DNA of 64,000 nucleotides from Pseudomonas citronellolis (GCF_900112375.1 NZ_FOLS01000034.1:24981-88980); one strand, 5' to 3'. Shown: positions 43,043 through 53,001, counted from the stretch's first letter. Notes: generated by a model not told the origin, from the letters alone. Numbers and translations: made by a program.

Positions 43043-43783
43043 ATGCCCACCCTGAGCGGCCCGCAATACCTCGGCGAAGGCCTGAAACTCATGATGCGCC
43101 CGGGGCTGCGCCTGTTCGTGCTGCTGCCCCTGACGGTCAACCTGCTGCTGTTCGTCGGCCTGATCGGCTTCGCGGTGAACCAGTTCAGCCACTGGGTCGA
43201 CTGGCTGATGCCCAGCCTGCCGCAGTGGCTGGACTTCCTGCAGTACATCCTCTGGCCGCTGTTCGTCCTGCTGGTGCTGCTGATCCTGTTCTTCAGCTTC
43301 ACGCTGGTGGCCAACCTGATCGCCTCGCCGTTCAACGGCTTCCTCGCCGAGAAGGTCGAAGTGGTGGTGCGCGGCCAGGACGACTTCCCGGCCTTCAGCT
43401 GGGCCGAACTGGCGGCCATGGTGCCGCGCACCATCGCCCGCGAACTGCGCAAGCTCGGCTACTTCCTGCCGCGGGCCATCGCCCTGTTCATCCTCAGCCT
43501 GATCCCCGGCCTGAACATCATCGCGGCGCCGCTGTGGCTGGTGTTCGGCGTGTGGATGATGGCCGTGCAGTACATCGACTACCCGGCGGACAACCACAAG
43601 CTGGGCTGGAACGAAATGCTCGCCTGGCTGCGCAGCAAGCGCTGGGCCTGCATGGGCTTCGGCGGGGTGACCTACCTGGCGCTGCTGATCCCGCTGGTCA
43701 ACCTGGTCGCCATGCCCGCCGCCGTGGCCGGCGCGGTGCTGTTCTGGGTGCGCGAGGACGGCGACAAGGCGCTGGTGAAATAG
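43043..43783 (+). CDS. cysZ: Sulfate transporter CysZ
   Basis: The 246-residue membrane protein has the CysZ pattern: [24 protein letters not shown] at the start, [24 protein letters not shown], and [19 protein letters not shown]. It takes up sulfate for cysteine synthesis. It follows the cyclase gene by 86 bases. The 502 bases behind it (43784-44285) hold AT-rich sequence and the autotransporter promoter, with no gene recognised. Confidence 0.94.
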   Translation: MPTLSGPQYLGEGLKLMMRPGLRLFVLLPLTVNLLLFVGLIGFAVNQFSHWVDWLMPSLPQWLDFLQYILWPLFVLLVLLILFFSFTLVANLIASPFNGFLAEKVEVVVRGQDDFPAFSWAELAAMVPRTIARELRKLGYFLPRAIALFILSLIPGLNIIAAPLWLVFGVWMMAVQYIDYPADNHKLGWNEMLAWLRSKRWACMGFGGVTYLALLIPLVNLVAMPAAVAGAVLFWVREDGDKALVK

Positions 43784-44035
43784 CGTCGCGATCCAGGTGC
43801 CCTTTCCCTGCCGATACACAAGGCAGGTACACAGGGCACCCTGTCCGGCATCCCGTTGGGGCTCGGTCAGCGCATTTCCCGCCAGGATTGCCCCTTGCCT
43901 CGCCCCCGGGAAGCGCCATAGGAAGCGCCATTGCCGGGCGCAATTGTCACCGAATATTTTCTGACGCCATAAATCTGACAACCATCAAAAAAATACGAAA
44001 ATTCCTACATCAAGGCGAATAGTCAAAAAATCCGC

Positions 44036-44049
44036 CTGACCTATATCAA
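44036..44049. promoter_or_regulatory. FNR/ANR-like site in the AT-rich leader of the autotransporter
   Basis: CTGAC-CTAT-ATCAA matches the TTGAT-N4-ATCAA anaerobic regulator site at eight of ten positions. It lies in an AT-rich stretch (about 43940-44055), unlike the GC-rich surroundings, 236 bases before the start codon. This is a weak call. Confidence 0.25.
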
Positions 44050-44285
44050 GCGATTCCCCTCCTCCCGCCCCCAAGAATGTCCCCGCACCCCGATGCCGCG
44101 AAGGCAGCGGGGCGGCGCGGCCCGGCCGCGCATCCACCAGTGCCTGGCGAGGCCAGGCCACATCGTCCAACGACCGCGGATCGGCATCGGCAGCCCGCGT
44201 CTGCCGCGCAGTTTCCCCTCGTGCCCTCACGCCCGTTGGCTCACGCCCCGCCCTTCCACGAAACGGCGGTGCAAGGAGGTGAATC

Positions 44286-46892
44286 ATGCGATTCCAGAAG
44301 ACGGCCCTGGCGCTTCATATCGCCCTGGCCACGGCCCTGACTTTGTCCACGCAGACGGCCAGCGCCGGATGCAGTGGCGATGCGGCCAGCAGCACGCTGA
44401 CCTGTGACGTGCCCCTGTACTACGGCAACCCGAACGGTTACGACAACATCGTGATCAACACCACCGCCGCCGGCGGCACCTCGCCGCTGGCGGGCTTCGG
44501 TATCTACGGCAACGGTTCGACCTACAACCTGAACAACGTGGCGATCACCACCAGCGGCAGCAAGGCGGACGCCATCCAGGCCAACAACGGCACCAACAAC
44601 ATCCGTATCGAGACGTTCACCGTCGTCACCACGGGCTCTTCGGCCGACGGCATCAACGTCACCGAGAACGCGGTCAATTCGACGGTCAGCATCGGCGACA
44701 ACGCCTCCATCAGCGCCGAGGGCGGCGGCATGGGCGTCCGTGCCAATACCTCGAAGAACGGCGGCAAGAACCAGATCGTGCTCGGCGAGAATGCGCACAT
44801 CACCACCGCCGGCAGCGGCGGCAACTGGCTCGACGGTACCGGCTACGCCGTCTACGCCGGGAACCGCGACCTGAGCAACACCACCTACAGGGGCGACGCC
44901 GAAGTCACCCTCGGCGATGGCAGCGTGATCCTCACCAAGGGCAGCTCGGCCCACGCCATCTACGCCAACCGCGGCGGCGTGATCAACCTCGGCGACACCC
45001 GCATCACCACGGAGAAGGCCAATGCCTACGGCATCTACGCCCAGACCTTGAGCGACGCCAATGGCCCGCGCGGCGGCCAGGTCAACCTGGGCGGCGACAC
45101 CCAGGTGACGGTGACCGACGGCAACCGCGCCCTCTACGCCAGCGGCGCCGGTTCGCACATCAGCAGCAGCGGCGCCGCCGTCTACCGGCTGGACAGCAGC
45201 GCCGCGGCCGACCACTCCGGCCGCCTGGGTGCCGCGCTGCTGGCCGACCTGGGTGGCCTCATCGACCTGAAGATGGCCGCCGGCTCCTACTTCAACGGCA
45301 GCACCGCCACCGCCAGCGACGGCCAAGTGCACCTGACCCTGGACGGCGCCAGCAGCTGGGTCATGACCGCCGACTCCAACCTCAGCAGCCTGGCGCTGGG
45401 CAGCGGCGCCACCCTGGAGTACGCCCGCAGCGGCGCGGCCGCCGACTACAGCCACAAGACGCTCACCGTGGACGGCGACTTCAGCGGCGGCGGCCGTCTG
45501 ATCATGAACACCCACCTGGGCGACGACGGCTCGGCCACCGACCAGTTGCGGGTCAAGGGCAGCACCTCCGGGCAGACGCAGGTCACGGTGAACAACACCA
45601 CCGGCGTCGGCGCCGAGACCTGGGAAGGCATCCGCATGATCGAGGTCGCCGGCCTGTCCGAGGGCGAGTTCCGTTCCGACCGGGTCACCGAGGGCGGCTA
45701 CGAATACGTGCTGCGCCGCGGCGGGACCTTCGTCGGCTCCAGCGGTTCGGAGAAGGACTGGTACCTCACGTCCTACAAGCCCACTGTCGATCCGGAACCG
45801 GAACCGGAACCGGAACCCGAGCCGGAACCCGGCCCCGGTCCGACGCCCGAGCCGCAGCCGGACCCCGATCCCGAACAGCCGCCGGTACCACCGGTAGCGC
45901 CGCCGCCGTCCAGCGACAAGGACCGTATCCGCCAGCCGGAAGGCGGCGCCTACACCGCCAACCTGGCGGCGGCCAACACGCTGTTCCTGCACCGCCTGCA
46001 CGACCGCACCGGCAACCTGACCTACGTCGACCCGGATACCGGCGAGGCCCGCACCTCGATGCTATGGATGCGCAACGTCGACGGCGCCAGCCGCTGGAAC
46101 GACAGCACCGGGCAGCTGAAGACCGAGAGCAACCGCTACGTACTGCAGCTCGGCAGCGACCTGCTGCGCTACAGCAACGACAAGGGCGACTGGGTGCTCG
46201 GGGTGATGGGCGGCTACGCCAACGGCAACTCCAGCAGCCGCTCGCGGATCACCGGCTTCAGCGCCAAGGGCGAGATCGACGGCTACAGCCTGGGCCTCTA
46301 CGGCACCTGGTACGAGGACCGCGAAGACGAGAACGGCGCCTACGTCGACACCTGGGTGCTGTACAACCGCTTCGACAACGAGGTGCGCGGCGAGCAACTG
46401 GCCAAGGAGCACTACGACTCCGACGGCATCACCGCCTCCATCGAGACCGGCAAGACCTTCCGCGTGGCGCAGACCGGGAAGGCCAGCGTCTACCTGCAGC
46501 CCCAGGCGCAGGTGGTCTACATGGGCGTCAAGGCCGACAGCCACCGCGAGGCCAACGGCACCCGCGTCACCGGCAAAGGCGACGGCAACCTCATGACCCG
46601 CCTGGGCGCCCGCGCCGCGCTGCGCAGCAACGACGAGGCCGGCTTCGCCAAGCGCTACGCCGTGGAGCCCTACCTGGAAACCAACTGGATCCACAACTCG
46701 GATGACTTCGGCGCGAAGATGGGCAGCTCGCGCTTCGAGATGGACGGCGCCAGCGACATCCTCGAGGTCAAGCTGGGCGCCACCAGCAAGGTCAACAGCC
46801 GGGTCAACGTATGGGGCGAGGTAGCCCGCCAGCACGGCGACAACGGCTACCGCGACCAGGCCTTCACCCTCGGCCTGAAGATCAACTTCTGA
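44286..46892 (+). CDS. Type V autotransporter with beta-helix passenger
   Basis: The 868-residue protein has a signal peptide (residues 1-27, ending ASA) and a passenger of repeated NNGTNN, GSGG and DGS turns typical of a pertactin-like beta-helix (about 30-495). A Pro/Glu/Asp-rich linker (about 500-545, encoded by 45790-45911) follows. The C-terminal part is an autotransporter beta-barrel (about 560-868) ending in Phe (LKINF). A perfect AAGGAGGTGA ribosome site precedes the ATG. The surface role (adhesion or biofilm) is inferred. A terminator follows. Confidence 0.92.
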   Translation: MRFQKTALALHIALATALTLSTQTASAGCSGDAASSTLTCDVPLYYGNPNGYDNIVINTTAAGGTSPLAGFGIYGNGSTYNLNNVAITTSGSKADAIQANNGTNNIRIETFTVVTTGSSADGINVTENAVNSTVSIGDNASISAEGGGMGVRANTSKNGGKNQIVLGENAHITTAGSGGNWLDGTGYAVYAGNRDLSNTTYRGDAEVTLGDGSVILTKGSSAHAIYANRGGVINLGDTRITTEKANAYGIYAQTLSDANGPRGGQVNLGGDTQVTVTDGNRALYASGAGSHISSSGAAVYRLDSSAAADHSGRLGAALLADLGGLIDLKMAAGSYFNGSTATASDGQVHLTLDGASSWVMTADSNLSSLALGSGATLEYARSGAAADYSHKTLTVDGDFSGGGRLIMNTHLGDDGSATDQLRVKGSTSGQTQVTVNNTTGVGAETWEGIRMIEVAGLSEGEFRSDRVTEGGYEYVLRRGGTFVGSSGSEKDWYLTSYKPTVDPEPEPEPEPEPEPGPGPTPEPQPDPDPEQPPVPPVAPPPSSDKDRIRQPEGGAYTANLAAANTLFLHRLHDRTGNLTYVDPDTGEARTSMLWMRNVDGASRWNDSTGQLKTESNRYVLQLGSDLLRYSNDKGDWVLGVMGGYANGNSSSRSRITGFSAKGEIDGYSLGLYGTWYEDREDENGAYVDTWVLYNRFDNEVRGEQLAKEHYDSDGITASIETGKTFRVAQTGKASVYLQPQAQVVYMGVKADSHREANGTRVTGKGDGNLMTRLGARAALRSNDEAGFAKRYAVEPYLETNWIHNSDDFGAKMGSSRFEMDGASDILEVKLGATSKVNSRVNVWGEVARQHGDNGYRDQAFTLGLKINF

Positions 46893-46901
46893 GCCCTGCC
46901 C

Positions 46902-46930
46902 GCGCCCCGGGCTCTGCCGGGGCGCGCTTT
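46902..46930 (+). terminator. Terminator between autotransporter and phosphoesterase genes
   Basis: GCGCCCCGG pairs with CCGGGGCGC across a six-base loop and is followed by GCTTT, nine bases after the stop codon. The convergent gap is only 39 bases, so it may serve both genes. Confidence 0.75.
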
Positions 46931-46931
46931 C

Positions 46932-48626
46932 TCAACCGACGAAACGCAGCGCCGCGGTCAGATCGCCCATGGGCTGCTGGCCGCGGGCGCGCATGGCGTC
47001 GTCGCGCAGTTTCAGGCCGTCGAGCTTTTCCAGGTCGAACACCCGGGTGATCAGGCGCAGGATCGAGCCGGTGTCGTAGACGGTATGGTCCACCGTGCCG
47101 TGGCGGGCGAAGGGCGAGACCACCAGCGCCGGGATGCGCGAGCCGGGGCCCCAGCGGTCGCCCCTGGGCGGCGCCACGTGGTCCCACCAGCCGCCGTTCT
47201 CGTCCACTGTGATGACGATCACCATGTTCTGCCACTGCGGGCTTTCCATCAGGTGCTTCACCGCGCGCACGATGTGCCGGTCGCCGCTGGCCACGTCGGC
47301 ATAGCCGGCGTGCATGTTGAGGTTGCCCTGGGGCTTGTAGAAGCTCACCGCCGGCAGCTTGCCGGCGCGGGCGTCGGCGAAGAAGCGGTTGCTCGACGGG
47401 TCGTCGCCCAGGCCGCCGTCGCGCAGGCGTTTCGCGCGTTCCTCCGGGTGTTCCGGGCCCTGCTGGACGAAGTAGTTGAACGGCTGGTGGTGGTACTGGA
47501 AGTTGGGAATCTTCGGGATGCCGGCGGAGTTCCTGTACTGCTCCAGGGTGGCTTCCCAGGCGCCGGCGTACCAGGCCCAGTCCACGCCCTTCCTGCTCAG
47601 CTTGTCGCCGATGTGCTCGTGACGCTGCGGCACCATCACGTTGGGTTGGTCCGGCAGTGCGTAGTCCGGGCGCTTGGGGTCGCGCTGCACGGTCGGCCAG
47701 TAGGGCGGCAGCATGGTGTTCACGCCATAGCCGTCGGGGGTCAGAGCGCTGGGGCCGAATTTCGGCGCGCCGCCAGCGACGCTGGCGGGCGAGTCCTCCA
47801 GCGGTTTCAGCCGCGGGTCGGCGGGGTTGTCGCTCATCAGCTGGGCGATCTGCGTGTGCGCCGGCGAGTTCTGCACGTCCGGGTACACCGGCGGGGTCGC
47901 CGCCACCAGGTAGTGGTGGTTGAGGAAGGAGCCGCCGAAGGCGCCCTGGAAGAAGTTGTCGCACAGCACGAAGTCCCGGGCCAGGTCCCACAGGCGCAGG
48001 CTGTACGGGCTCTGCGCGTAGTAGCCCATGGGCAGCGCGCCGGAGTCGGCCCAGGCGACGAACATATCGTTGCGCCCGCCGTTGATCTGCATCTGGTTCT
48101 GGTAGAACACGTGCCACAGGTCGCGGGTCACCAGGCCCAGGGGCAGGTCCTCGCCCTGCGGGCCCTTGAGCGCGAAGGGCGCGTTGGGCAGGTTCTCCTG
48201 GTACTGCGCGCCCTCGGCGTAGGTCACGCCTTCCAGGCTCTGGCCGACCTGCAGCACGCCGCCGTACACCGGCGGCAGCTTGCCCAGCAGGCGGCCGTCG
48301 CGGTCGCGCTGCTGGTAGTCGGCCGGCTGCAGCGACGACAGCGGCTTCTCCACGCCGGGGAAGTCGCCGAACAGGTTGTTGAAGCTGCGATTCTCGGCGT
48401 AGATCACCACGATGCTCTGCACCTGCTCGCGTAGCGCCCGGTCCAGCTCGGCACCCTCCAGTTCGCGCACGGCCTCGCCGGCCTGCGCCGTGCCCTCGCC
48501 CACCAGGCCGGCCAACGCGGCGCCGGCGCCCAGGGCCGCGGCGGCGCCGAGGAAGCGGCGGCGGCCGGCGTCCGCCAGTGGCTGGGCATCGTCCTGCCCG
48601 GGATTCTGATCGCGCTTGTCGCTCAT
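46932..48626 (-). CDS. Tat-exported phosphoesterase (AcpA/phospholipase C family)
   Basis: The 564-residue protein begins with a twin-arginine signal (RRRFLGAAAALGAG, residues 22-35). The phosphoesterase family signatures are IVVIYAENRSFNNLFGDFPGV, NGGRNDMFVAW, and VIVITVDENGGWWDHVAPPRGDRWGPGSRIPALVVSP. This superfamily includes acid phosphatase AcpA and phosphatidylcholine phospholipase C. The ATG at 48626 has GGGGAG at good spacing; another ATG 15 bases upstream is less likely. It is divergent from the glycosyltransferase gene. Confidence 0.92.
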   Translation of the reverse strand: MSDKRDQNPGQDDAQPLADAGRRRFLGAAAALGAGAALAGLVGEGTAQAGEAVRELEGAELDRALREQVQSIVVIYAENRSFNNLFGDFPGVEKPLSSLQPADYQQRDRDGRLLGKLPPVYGGVLQVGQSLEGVTYAEGAQYQENLPNAPFALKGPQGEDLPLGLVTRDLWHVFYQNQMQINGGRNDMFVAWADSGALPMGYYAQSPYSLRLWDLARDFVLCDNFFQGAFGGSFLNHHYLVAATPPVYPDVQNSPAHTQIAQLMSDNPADPRLKPLEDSPASVAGGAPKFGPSALTPDGYGVNTMLPPYWPTVQRDPKRPDYALPDQPNVMVPQRHEHIGDKLSRKGVDWAWYAGAWEATLEQYRNSAGIPKIPNFQYHHQPFNYFVQQGPEHPEERAKRLRDGGLGDDPSSNRFFADARAGKLPAVSFYKPQGNLNMHAGYADVASGDRHIVRAVKHLMESPQWQNMVIVITVDENGGWWDHVAPPRGDRWGPGSRIPALVVSPFARHGTVDHTVYDTGSILRLITRVFDLEKLDGLKLRDDAMRARGQQPMGDLTAALRFVG

Positions 48627-48800
48627 CGACGGCTCCCCCATGTCGGAAATCGCGGCACTCTAGCAGCCCCGTATGACAGGCGGACGAAGGCTCTATGACA
48701 GGCCTTTCCAAAGCCGCGCGAGAAATGCCCGAATCCCCCGTCACATTTGTGCAACCCAGGCGTCACACGAGCTACACCGGCCGGGCGGAGACTGCCGTTC

Positions 48801-50003
48801 ATGAGCACGACTCCCCTGCGCATCGCGCTGATCAGCGAAACCTTCCCGCCGGAAATCAACGGTGTGGCCAACACCCTCGGGCGCCTCGCCGCCGGGCTGC
48901 TGCAGCTCGGCCACCGGGTGCAGGTGGTGCGCCCGCGGCAGCACGTCGACGACGGCCGCCACAGCGACGACGAGTTGCTGCTCACCCGCGGCTGGCCGCT
49001 GCCCGGCTACCCCGGCCTGCAATGGGGCCAGTCGTGCCTGCACAAGCTGCTGCGGCACTGGCGGCGGCTGCGCCCGGACGTGCTCTACATCGCCACCGAG
49101 GGCCCGCTCGGGCTGGCCGCCCTGCGCGCCGCGCGACGCCTGCGGATTCCCGCGCTGAGCGGCTTCCACACCAATTTCCAGCAGTACAGCGCGCACTACG
49201 GCCTGGGCCCGCTGACGCGCCTGGTGACGGCCTACCTGCGCTGGTTCCACAACCGCACCCAGCGCACCCTGGTGCCCAGCGCCAGCCAGGCGCTGGAGCT
49301 GGAGCGCCGCGGCTTCGCCCACCTCGCCCAGCTGGCGCGCGGCGTGGATGGCCAGCTGTTCCAGCCCGGCCGCCGCGACGATGCCTTGCGCCGCGAGTGG
49401 GGCCTGGGCGAGCAGGACATCGCCGTGCTGCACGTCGGCCGCCTGGCCGCGGAGAAGAACCTCGGCCTGCTCGGCCGCGCTTTCAATCAACTGCGCGCCG
49501 CCCACCCGCAGCTGAAGCTGCGCCTGGTGATCGTCGGCGACGGCCCGCAGCGCGCGCAGCTCGCCCGCGAGCTGCCGGATGCGATCTTCTGCGGCCTGCA
49601 ACGCGGCGAGGAACTGGCCCGGCACTACGCCAGCGGCGACCTGTTCCTCTTCCCCAGCCTGTCGGAGACCTTCGGCAACGTGGTGCTGGAAGCGCTGGCC
49701 TCGGGCCTGGCGGTGGTCGCCTACGACCAGGCCGCCGCGGCCCAGCACATCCGCCACGGCCACGACGGCGCACTGGCGATTCCCGGCGACGAGGCCGATT
49801 TCATCGATGCCGCCAGCTGGCTGCTGGAAGACCGCGAGCACCTGCGCCGGGTGCGCCTGAATGCGCGCCAGCACGCCGGGCGCCTGGAATGGCGGAGCAT
49901 CGTCGAACGCTTCGAGGGCTACCTGCTGGAAGCCATCCGCCAGCCGCTGCCGGCACCGGCCAACGGCACCGACGCGCTGGGCGCCGATACCGTGCGCAAG
50001 TGA
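48801..50003 (+). CDS. Glycosyltransferase family 4 (GT-B) protein
   Basis: The 400-residue enzyme has the donor-binding N-terminal segment ISETFPPEINGVANTLGRLAAGL and a C-terminal Rossmann domain with VGRLAAEKNLGLL, VGDGPQRAQL and the ExFG-type FPSLSETFGNVVLEALASGLAVVA. It resembles mannosyl- or digalactosyl-lipid transferases (MgtA/PimB-like). Its stop codon touches the DegV stop codon with no gap. Confidence 0.92.
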   Translation: MSTTPLRIALISETFPPEINGVANTLGRLAAGLLQLGHRVQVVRPRQHVDDGRHSDDELLLTRGWPLPGYPGLQWGQSCLHKLLRHWRRLRPDVLYIATEGPLGLAALRAARRLRIPALSGFHTNFQQYSAHYGLGPLTRLVTAYLRWFHNRTQRTLVPSASQALELERRGFAHLAQLARGVDGQLFQPGRRDDALRREWGLGEQDIAVLHVGRLAAEKNLGLLGRAFNQLRAAHPQLKLRLVIVGDGPQRAQLARELPDAIFCGLQRGEELARHYASGDLFLFPSLSETFGNVVLEALASGLAVVAYDQAAAAQHIRHGHDGALAIPGDEADFIDAASWLLEDREHLRRVRLNARQHAGRLEWRSIVERFEGYLLEAIRQPLPAPANGTDALGADTVRK

Positions 50004-50963
50004 TCAGGCGAAGGGCTTGGGCTCGGCGGCGAACGACAGGCTCATGGCCCCGGCGCCGAGGTTGATGCCCCCGGTCGGGCTGAGCATGCCCAGGTGCATG
50101 GCGATGCCGCGCTCGCCGCAGGCCTGTTCCAGGGCCTCGAAGCCCGGCAGGTCGCGCAGCGCCGAGGGGTCGCCGGCGTAGCTCAGGCCGACGTGCGGGG
50201 CCAGCAGCTCACCAGCCTCCACCCGCGCGCGGGCGAAATTGAGCAGGCGCTCGGCGGATTTCTCGTAGTTCGGCGACACCGACACCGGCTTGTCCTCGCC
50301 CTGCACCAGGCTCAGCACCGGCTTCACGTCGAGCATCGAGCCGATGCCGAGGAAGGCGCCACGCAGGCGGTCGCCGATGCTGCTGCGATCACCCTTCTGG
50401 AAGCCGCGGCGGCGCACGTGGCCGAGGTCGTTGGCGACCAGGAAGGTGTTCATCTGCTGGCTCAGCTGCTCCAGGCGCGTGCGGATGGCGTTGGGGTGCT
50501 GGTCCTCGCCGAGCAGGCGCGCGCCTTCGGCGGCCAGCACCGCCAGGCCGGCGAACACCGTCTGGCTGTCCACCACGCGTAGCGCGAAGGGGCCGTTGAT
50601 GCCGGCCGCGGCGCGTTTCTCGCGGTAGTTCTGCAGCAGGCCGAAAGAAGCTTGGGTGGCGTTCTCGAAGATCGGGCTGCGCGCGCTGCTGACGGTCAGG
50701 CAGATGACGTAGTCGAAATCGGTGACCAGCTGTTCGAGGAACCAGGCCTGGGTTTCCACGGCGGTCAGCGGTTCGCTGCCGTCTTCCGGGGCGACCTTGG
50801 GCAGGTCCTCGGCGTAGAAGCGCAGGGTGGTGTCGGGGTCGCGATCGTCGATGATGCGCCGCTGGCCTATCCGGATACCGATGGGCAGGACGCGGATGTT
50901 GTTGGCAGCGAGGAATTCGGGGGGCAGGTCGCAGGTCGCATCCACCACCAGGCCGATCCGCAT
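50004..50963 (-). CDS. DegV-family fatty-acid-binding protein
   Basis: The 319-residue protein has the DegV N-terminal loop LVVDATCDLPPEFLAANNIRVLPI and VVDSQTVFAGLAVLAAEGARL. The RRGFQKGDRSSIGDRLRGAFLGIGSMLDVKPVL segment corresponds to the region that binds a single fatty acid in this family. Such proteins act as fatty-acid carriers for the acyl kinase pathway in Firmicutes; the role in Pseudomonas is unclear. About 200 AT-richer bases (50964-51161) separate it from the next gene. Confidence 0.9.
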   Translation of the reverse strand: MRIGLVVDATCDLPPEFLAANNIRVLPIGIRIGQRRIIDDRDPDTTLRFYAEDLPKVAPEDGSEPLTAVETQAWFLEQLVTDFDYVICLTVSSARSPIFENATQASFGLLQNYREKRAAAGINGPFALRVVDSQTVFAGLAVLAAEGARLLGEDQHPNAIRTRLEQLSQQMNTFLVANDLGHVRRRGFQKGDRSSIGDRLRGAFLGIGSMLDVKPVLSLVQGEDKPVSVSPNYEKSAERLLNFARARVEAGELLAPHVGLSYAGDPSALRDLPGFEALEQACGERGIAMHLGMLSPTGGINLGAGAMSLSFAAEPKPFA

Positions 50964-51109
50964 GGCTTAGCTCCTTTGGCCGTGTGCCGGCCTATTGTTG
51001 TGTGTTAGCCGCCCTACAATGCCCGTTTCCGACATTCAAGTCAGCAGATCGGAAGGCCTGCTTCGGAAAAGATTTGTAAATTTGGCGGAAATGGCCTTAG
51101 GAAAAGGAC

Positions 51110-51143
51110 AAAAGAAACCGCCCGGGGAGCTGCCCCGGGCGGT
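51110..51143 (-). terminator. Rho-independent terminator of the Old Yellow Enzyme gene
   Basis: ACCGCCCGGGG pairs with CCCCGGGCGGT and is followed on the minus strand by TTTCTTTT, about 20 bases after the stop codon. Confidence 0.92.
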
Positions 51144-51161
51144 CTTGTCGGTCCGCGGCGA

Positions 51162-52274
51162 TCAGGCCAGGGACATCAGCGCATCGCGGCTGAACGGCTT
51201 GATGTCGGCCAGGCGGCCGTCGCGCACCTTCAGCGCCCAGTCCGGGTCCACCAGCAGCGCGCGGCCCACCGCCACCAGGTCGAACTCCTGCTTGCCCAGG
51301 CGCTCCAGCAGGCCCTCGATGCCCGAGGGCTGGGCCACTTCGTCGGTCTTGCCGAAGAAGGCGAGGAACTCGCTGCCGTCCAGGCCGACGTTGCCCACGG
51401 TGATGGTCGGCTTGCCGGTGAGCTGGCGCGTCCAGCCGGCCAGGTTGAGGTCCGAGCCTTCGAACTCGGGAATCCAGAAGCGGCGGGTCGAGCAGTGGAA
51501 GATGTCCACGCCGGCCTCGGACAGCGGCTCGAGGAACGCCGCCAGTTCTTCCGGGGTCTGCACCAGGCGCGCAGCATAGTCCTGCTGCTTCCACTGCGAG
51601 AAGCGGAAGATGATCGGGTAGTCCGGGCCCACCGCCTCGCGCACGGCGCGGATCAGCTCGATGGCGAAGCGCGAGCGGTTGGCCAGGCTGCCGCCGTATT
51701 CGTCGGTGCGCTTGTTGCTGCCGTCCCAGAAGAACTGGTCGATCAGGTAGCCGTGGGCGCCATGGATCTCCACGCCGTCCATGCCGATGGCCTTGGCGTC
51801 GCGGGCGGCCTGGGCGAAGGCGGCGATGACTTCCTGGATGTCTTCCCTGGTCATCTCGTGGACCAGCACCTGGCCATCCTTCACCTTGCCGCTGGGGCCG
51901 TAGCCGGGGACGCTGGCGTCCGGCTCCACGCCCAGGCGGCGCACGGAACCGACGTGCCACAGCTGCGGGACGATCTTGCCGCCTTCGGCGTGCACCGCGT
52001 CGACCACCTGCTTCCAGCCGGCCAGGGCGTCCTCGCCGTAGAAGCGCGGCACGTTCGGGTAGCCGTTGGCGGCCTTGTGGCCGACGGTGGTGCCTTCGGT
52101 GACGATCAGGCCGACGCCGGCGGCGGCGCGGCGGCGGTAGTACTCCACCACCTGGGCGTGGGGCACGCCGCCCGGGCTGAAGTTGCGGGTCATCGGGGCC
52201 ATGACCACGCGGGTCGGCAGCTCCAGGTTGCCGAGGCGGAAGGGCTGGAACAGGCTCTCTACGGATGCGCTCAC
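51162..52274 (-). CDS. NADH:flavin oxidoreductase (Old Yellow Enzyme/NemA-like)
   Basis: The 370-residue FMN enzyme has LFQPFRLGNLELPTRVVMAPMTRN, the substrate-binding GVEIHGAHGYLIDQFF with the conserved His pair, and VGRALLVDPDWALKV at the end. Members reduce activated alkenes and nitro compounds. A TetR gene sits 55 bases upstream in the same direction, resembling NemR-NemA, where the repressor senses electrophiles. Confidence 0.92.
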   Translation of the reverse strand: MSASVESLFQPFRLGNLELPTRVVMAPMTRNFSPGGVPHAQVVEYYRRRAAAGVGLIVTEGTTVGHKAANGYPNVPRFYGEDALAGWKQVVDAVHAEGGKIVPQLWHVGSVRRLGVEPDASVPGYGPSGKVKDGQVLVHEMTREDIQEVIAAFAQAARDAKAIGMDGVEIHGAHGYLIDQFFWDGSNKRTDEYGGSLANRSRFAIELIRAVREAVGPDYPIIFRFSQWKQQDYAARLVQTPEELAAFLEPLSEAGVDIFHCSTRRFWIPEFEGSDLNLAGWTRQLTGKPTITVGNVGLDGSEFLAFFGKTDEVAQPSGIEGLLERLGKQEFDLVAVGRALLVDPDWALKVRDGRLADIKPFSRDALMSLA

Positions 52275-52329
52275 GAAGGTTCTCCAGGGGCGGCCGGGCG
52301 GCCCGTCCCGTCAGTGGGTTGCACGATGT

Positions 52330-52923
52330 TCAGGCCGCCAGCACCCGCTCCAGGCGGGCGATGAAGGCTTCCATGGGTTGCAGCGAGCCGCTCGCCTTCA
52401 GCCGCCCCAGCACGCCCTGCCAGGCGTTGGCGATGAAGTTGGCGAGGTTCTCGCAATCCTCGTCCGCGGCCAGCTCGCCGGCGCGCTGCGCCTCGGCCAG
52501 GCAGTCGCGGAGGATGTCGGCGCCGCGCTGGAGGATGGCGTCGACCTGGGCGCCGATGGCCGGCGACAGTTCGGCCATCTCGAAGCTGAGGCTGCCGATG
52601 AAGCAGTGGTACTCGGCCTTCTCCTGGCGGGCGAAGTGCGCCAGCAGCTCGGCGTAGTAGCCGAGGACGCGCGCGCGTGGGCCCAGCGCCGGGTTGCCCA
52701 GGGCCTCGGCGTAGCGCTGCAGGCGCGAGCCGTAGATGTGTTCCAGGGCCTGCAGGGCGAAGTCTTCCTTGCTCTCGAAGTAGTGGTAGAAGGAGCCCTT
52801 GGGGATGCCCGCGGCCTGGACGATGTCCTGCACCCCGGTGCCGTGGTAGCCGCAGCGGGTCATGACCGCCGAGCCCTTGGCCAGGATGAGGTCGCGCTTG
52901 TCGAGTCGGATGCTGGTGTTCAT
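52330..52923 (-). CDS. TetR-family repressor (NemR-like)
   Basis: The 197-residue protein has a TetR helix-turn-helix (TGVQDIVQAAGIPKGSFYHYFESKEDFA, residues 29-56). The C-terminal sensor has Cys25, which lies in the DNA-binding domain, and Cys107 in EYHCFIGS. Position before the Old Yellow Enzyme gene suggests it represses that gene and itself in response to electrophiles. Confidence 0.9.
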   Translation of the reverse strand: MNTSIRLDKRDLILAKGSAVMTRCGYHGTGVQDIVQAAGIPKGSFYHYFESKEDFALQALEHIYGSRLQRYAEALGNPALGPRARVLGYYAELLAHFARQEKAEYHCFIGSLSFEMAELSPAIGAQVDAILQRGADILRDCLAEAQRAGELAADEDCENLANFIANAWQGVLGRLKASGSLQPMEAFIARLERVLAA

Positions 52924-53001
52924 GGGGCGCAGGATATGACCGGTCGTCTCGCCCTGCCCAGCACTATTGATGGCGGTGATTCTGCGCCACAGGCAGCGGC
53001 C

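Noticed and set aside
45790..45911. Possible CRISPR or other regularly spaced repeat
   Set aside because: The repeated GAACCG units encode an in-frame Pro-Glu linker of the autotransporter; there are no spacers.
44241..46001. Minus-strand frame of 586 codons over the autotransporter passenger
   Set aside because: Shadow of a repetitive passenger; no start signal, and the opposite strand has a perfect ribosome site and signal peptide.
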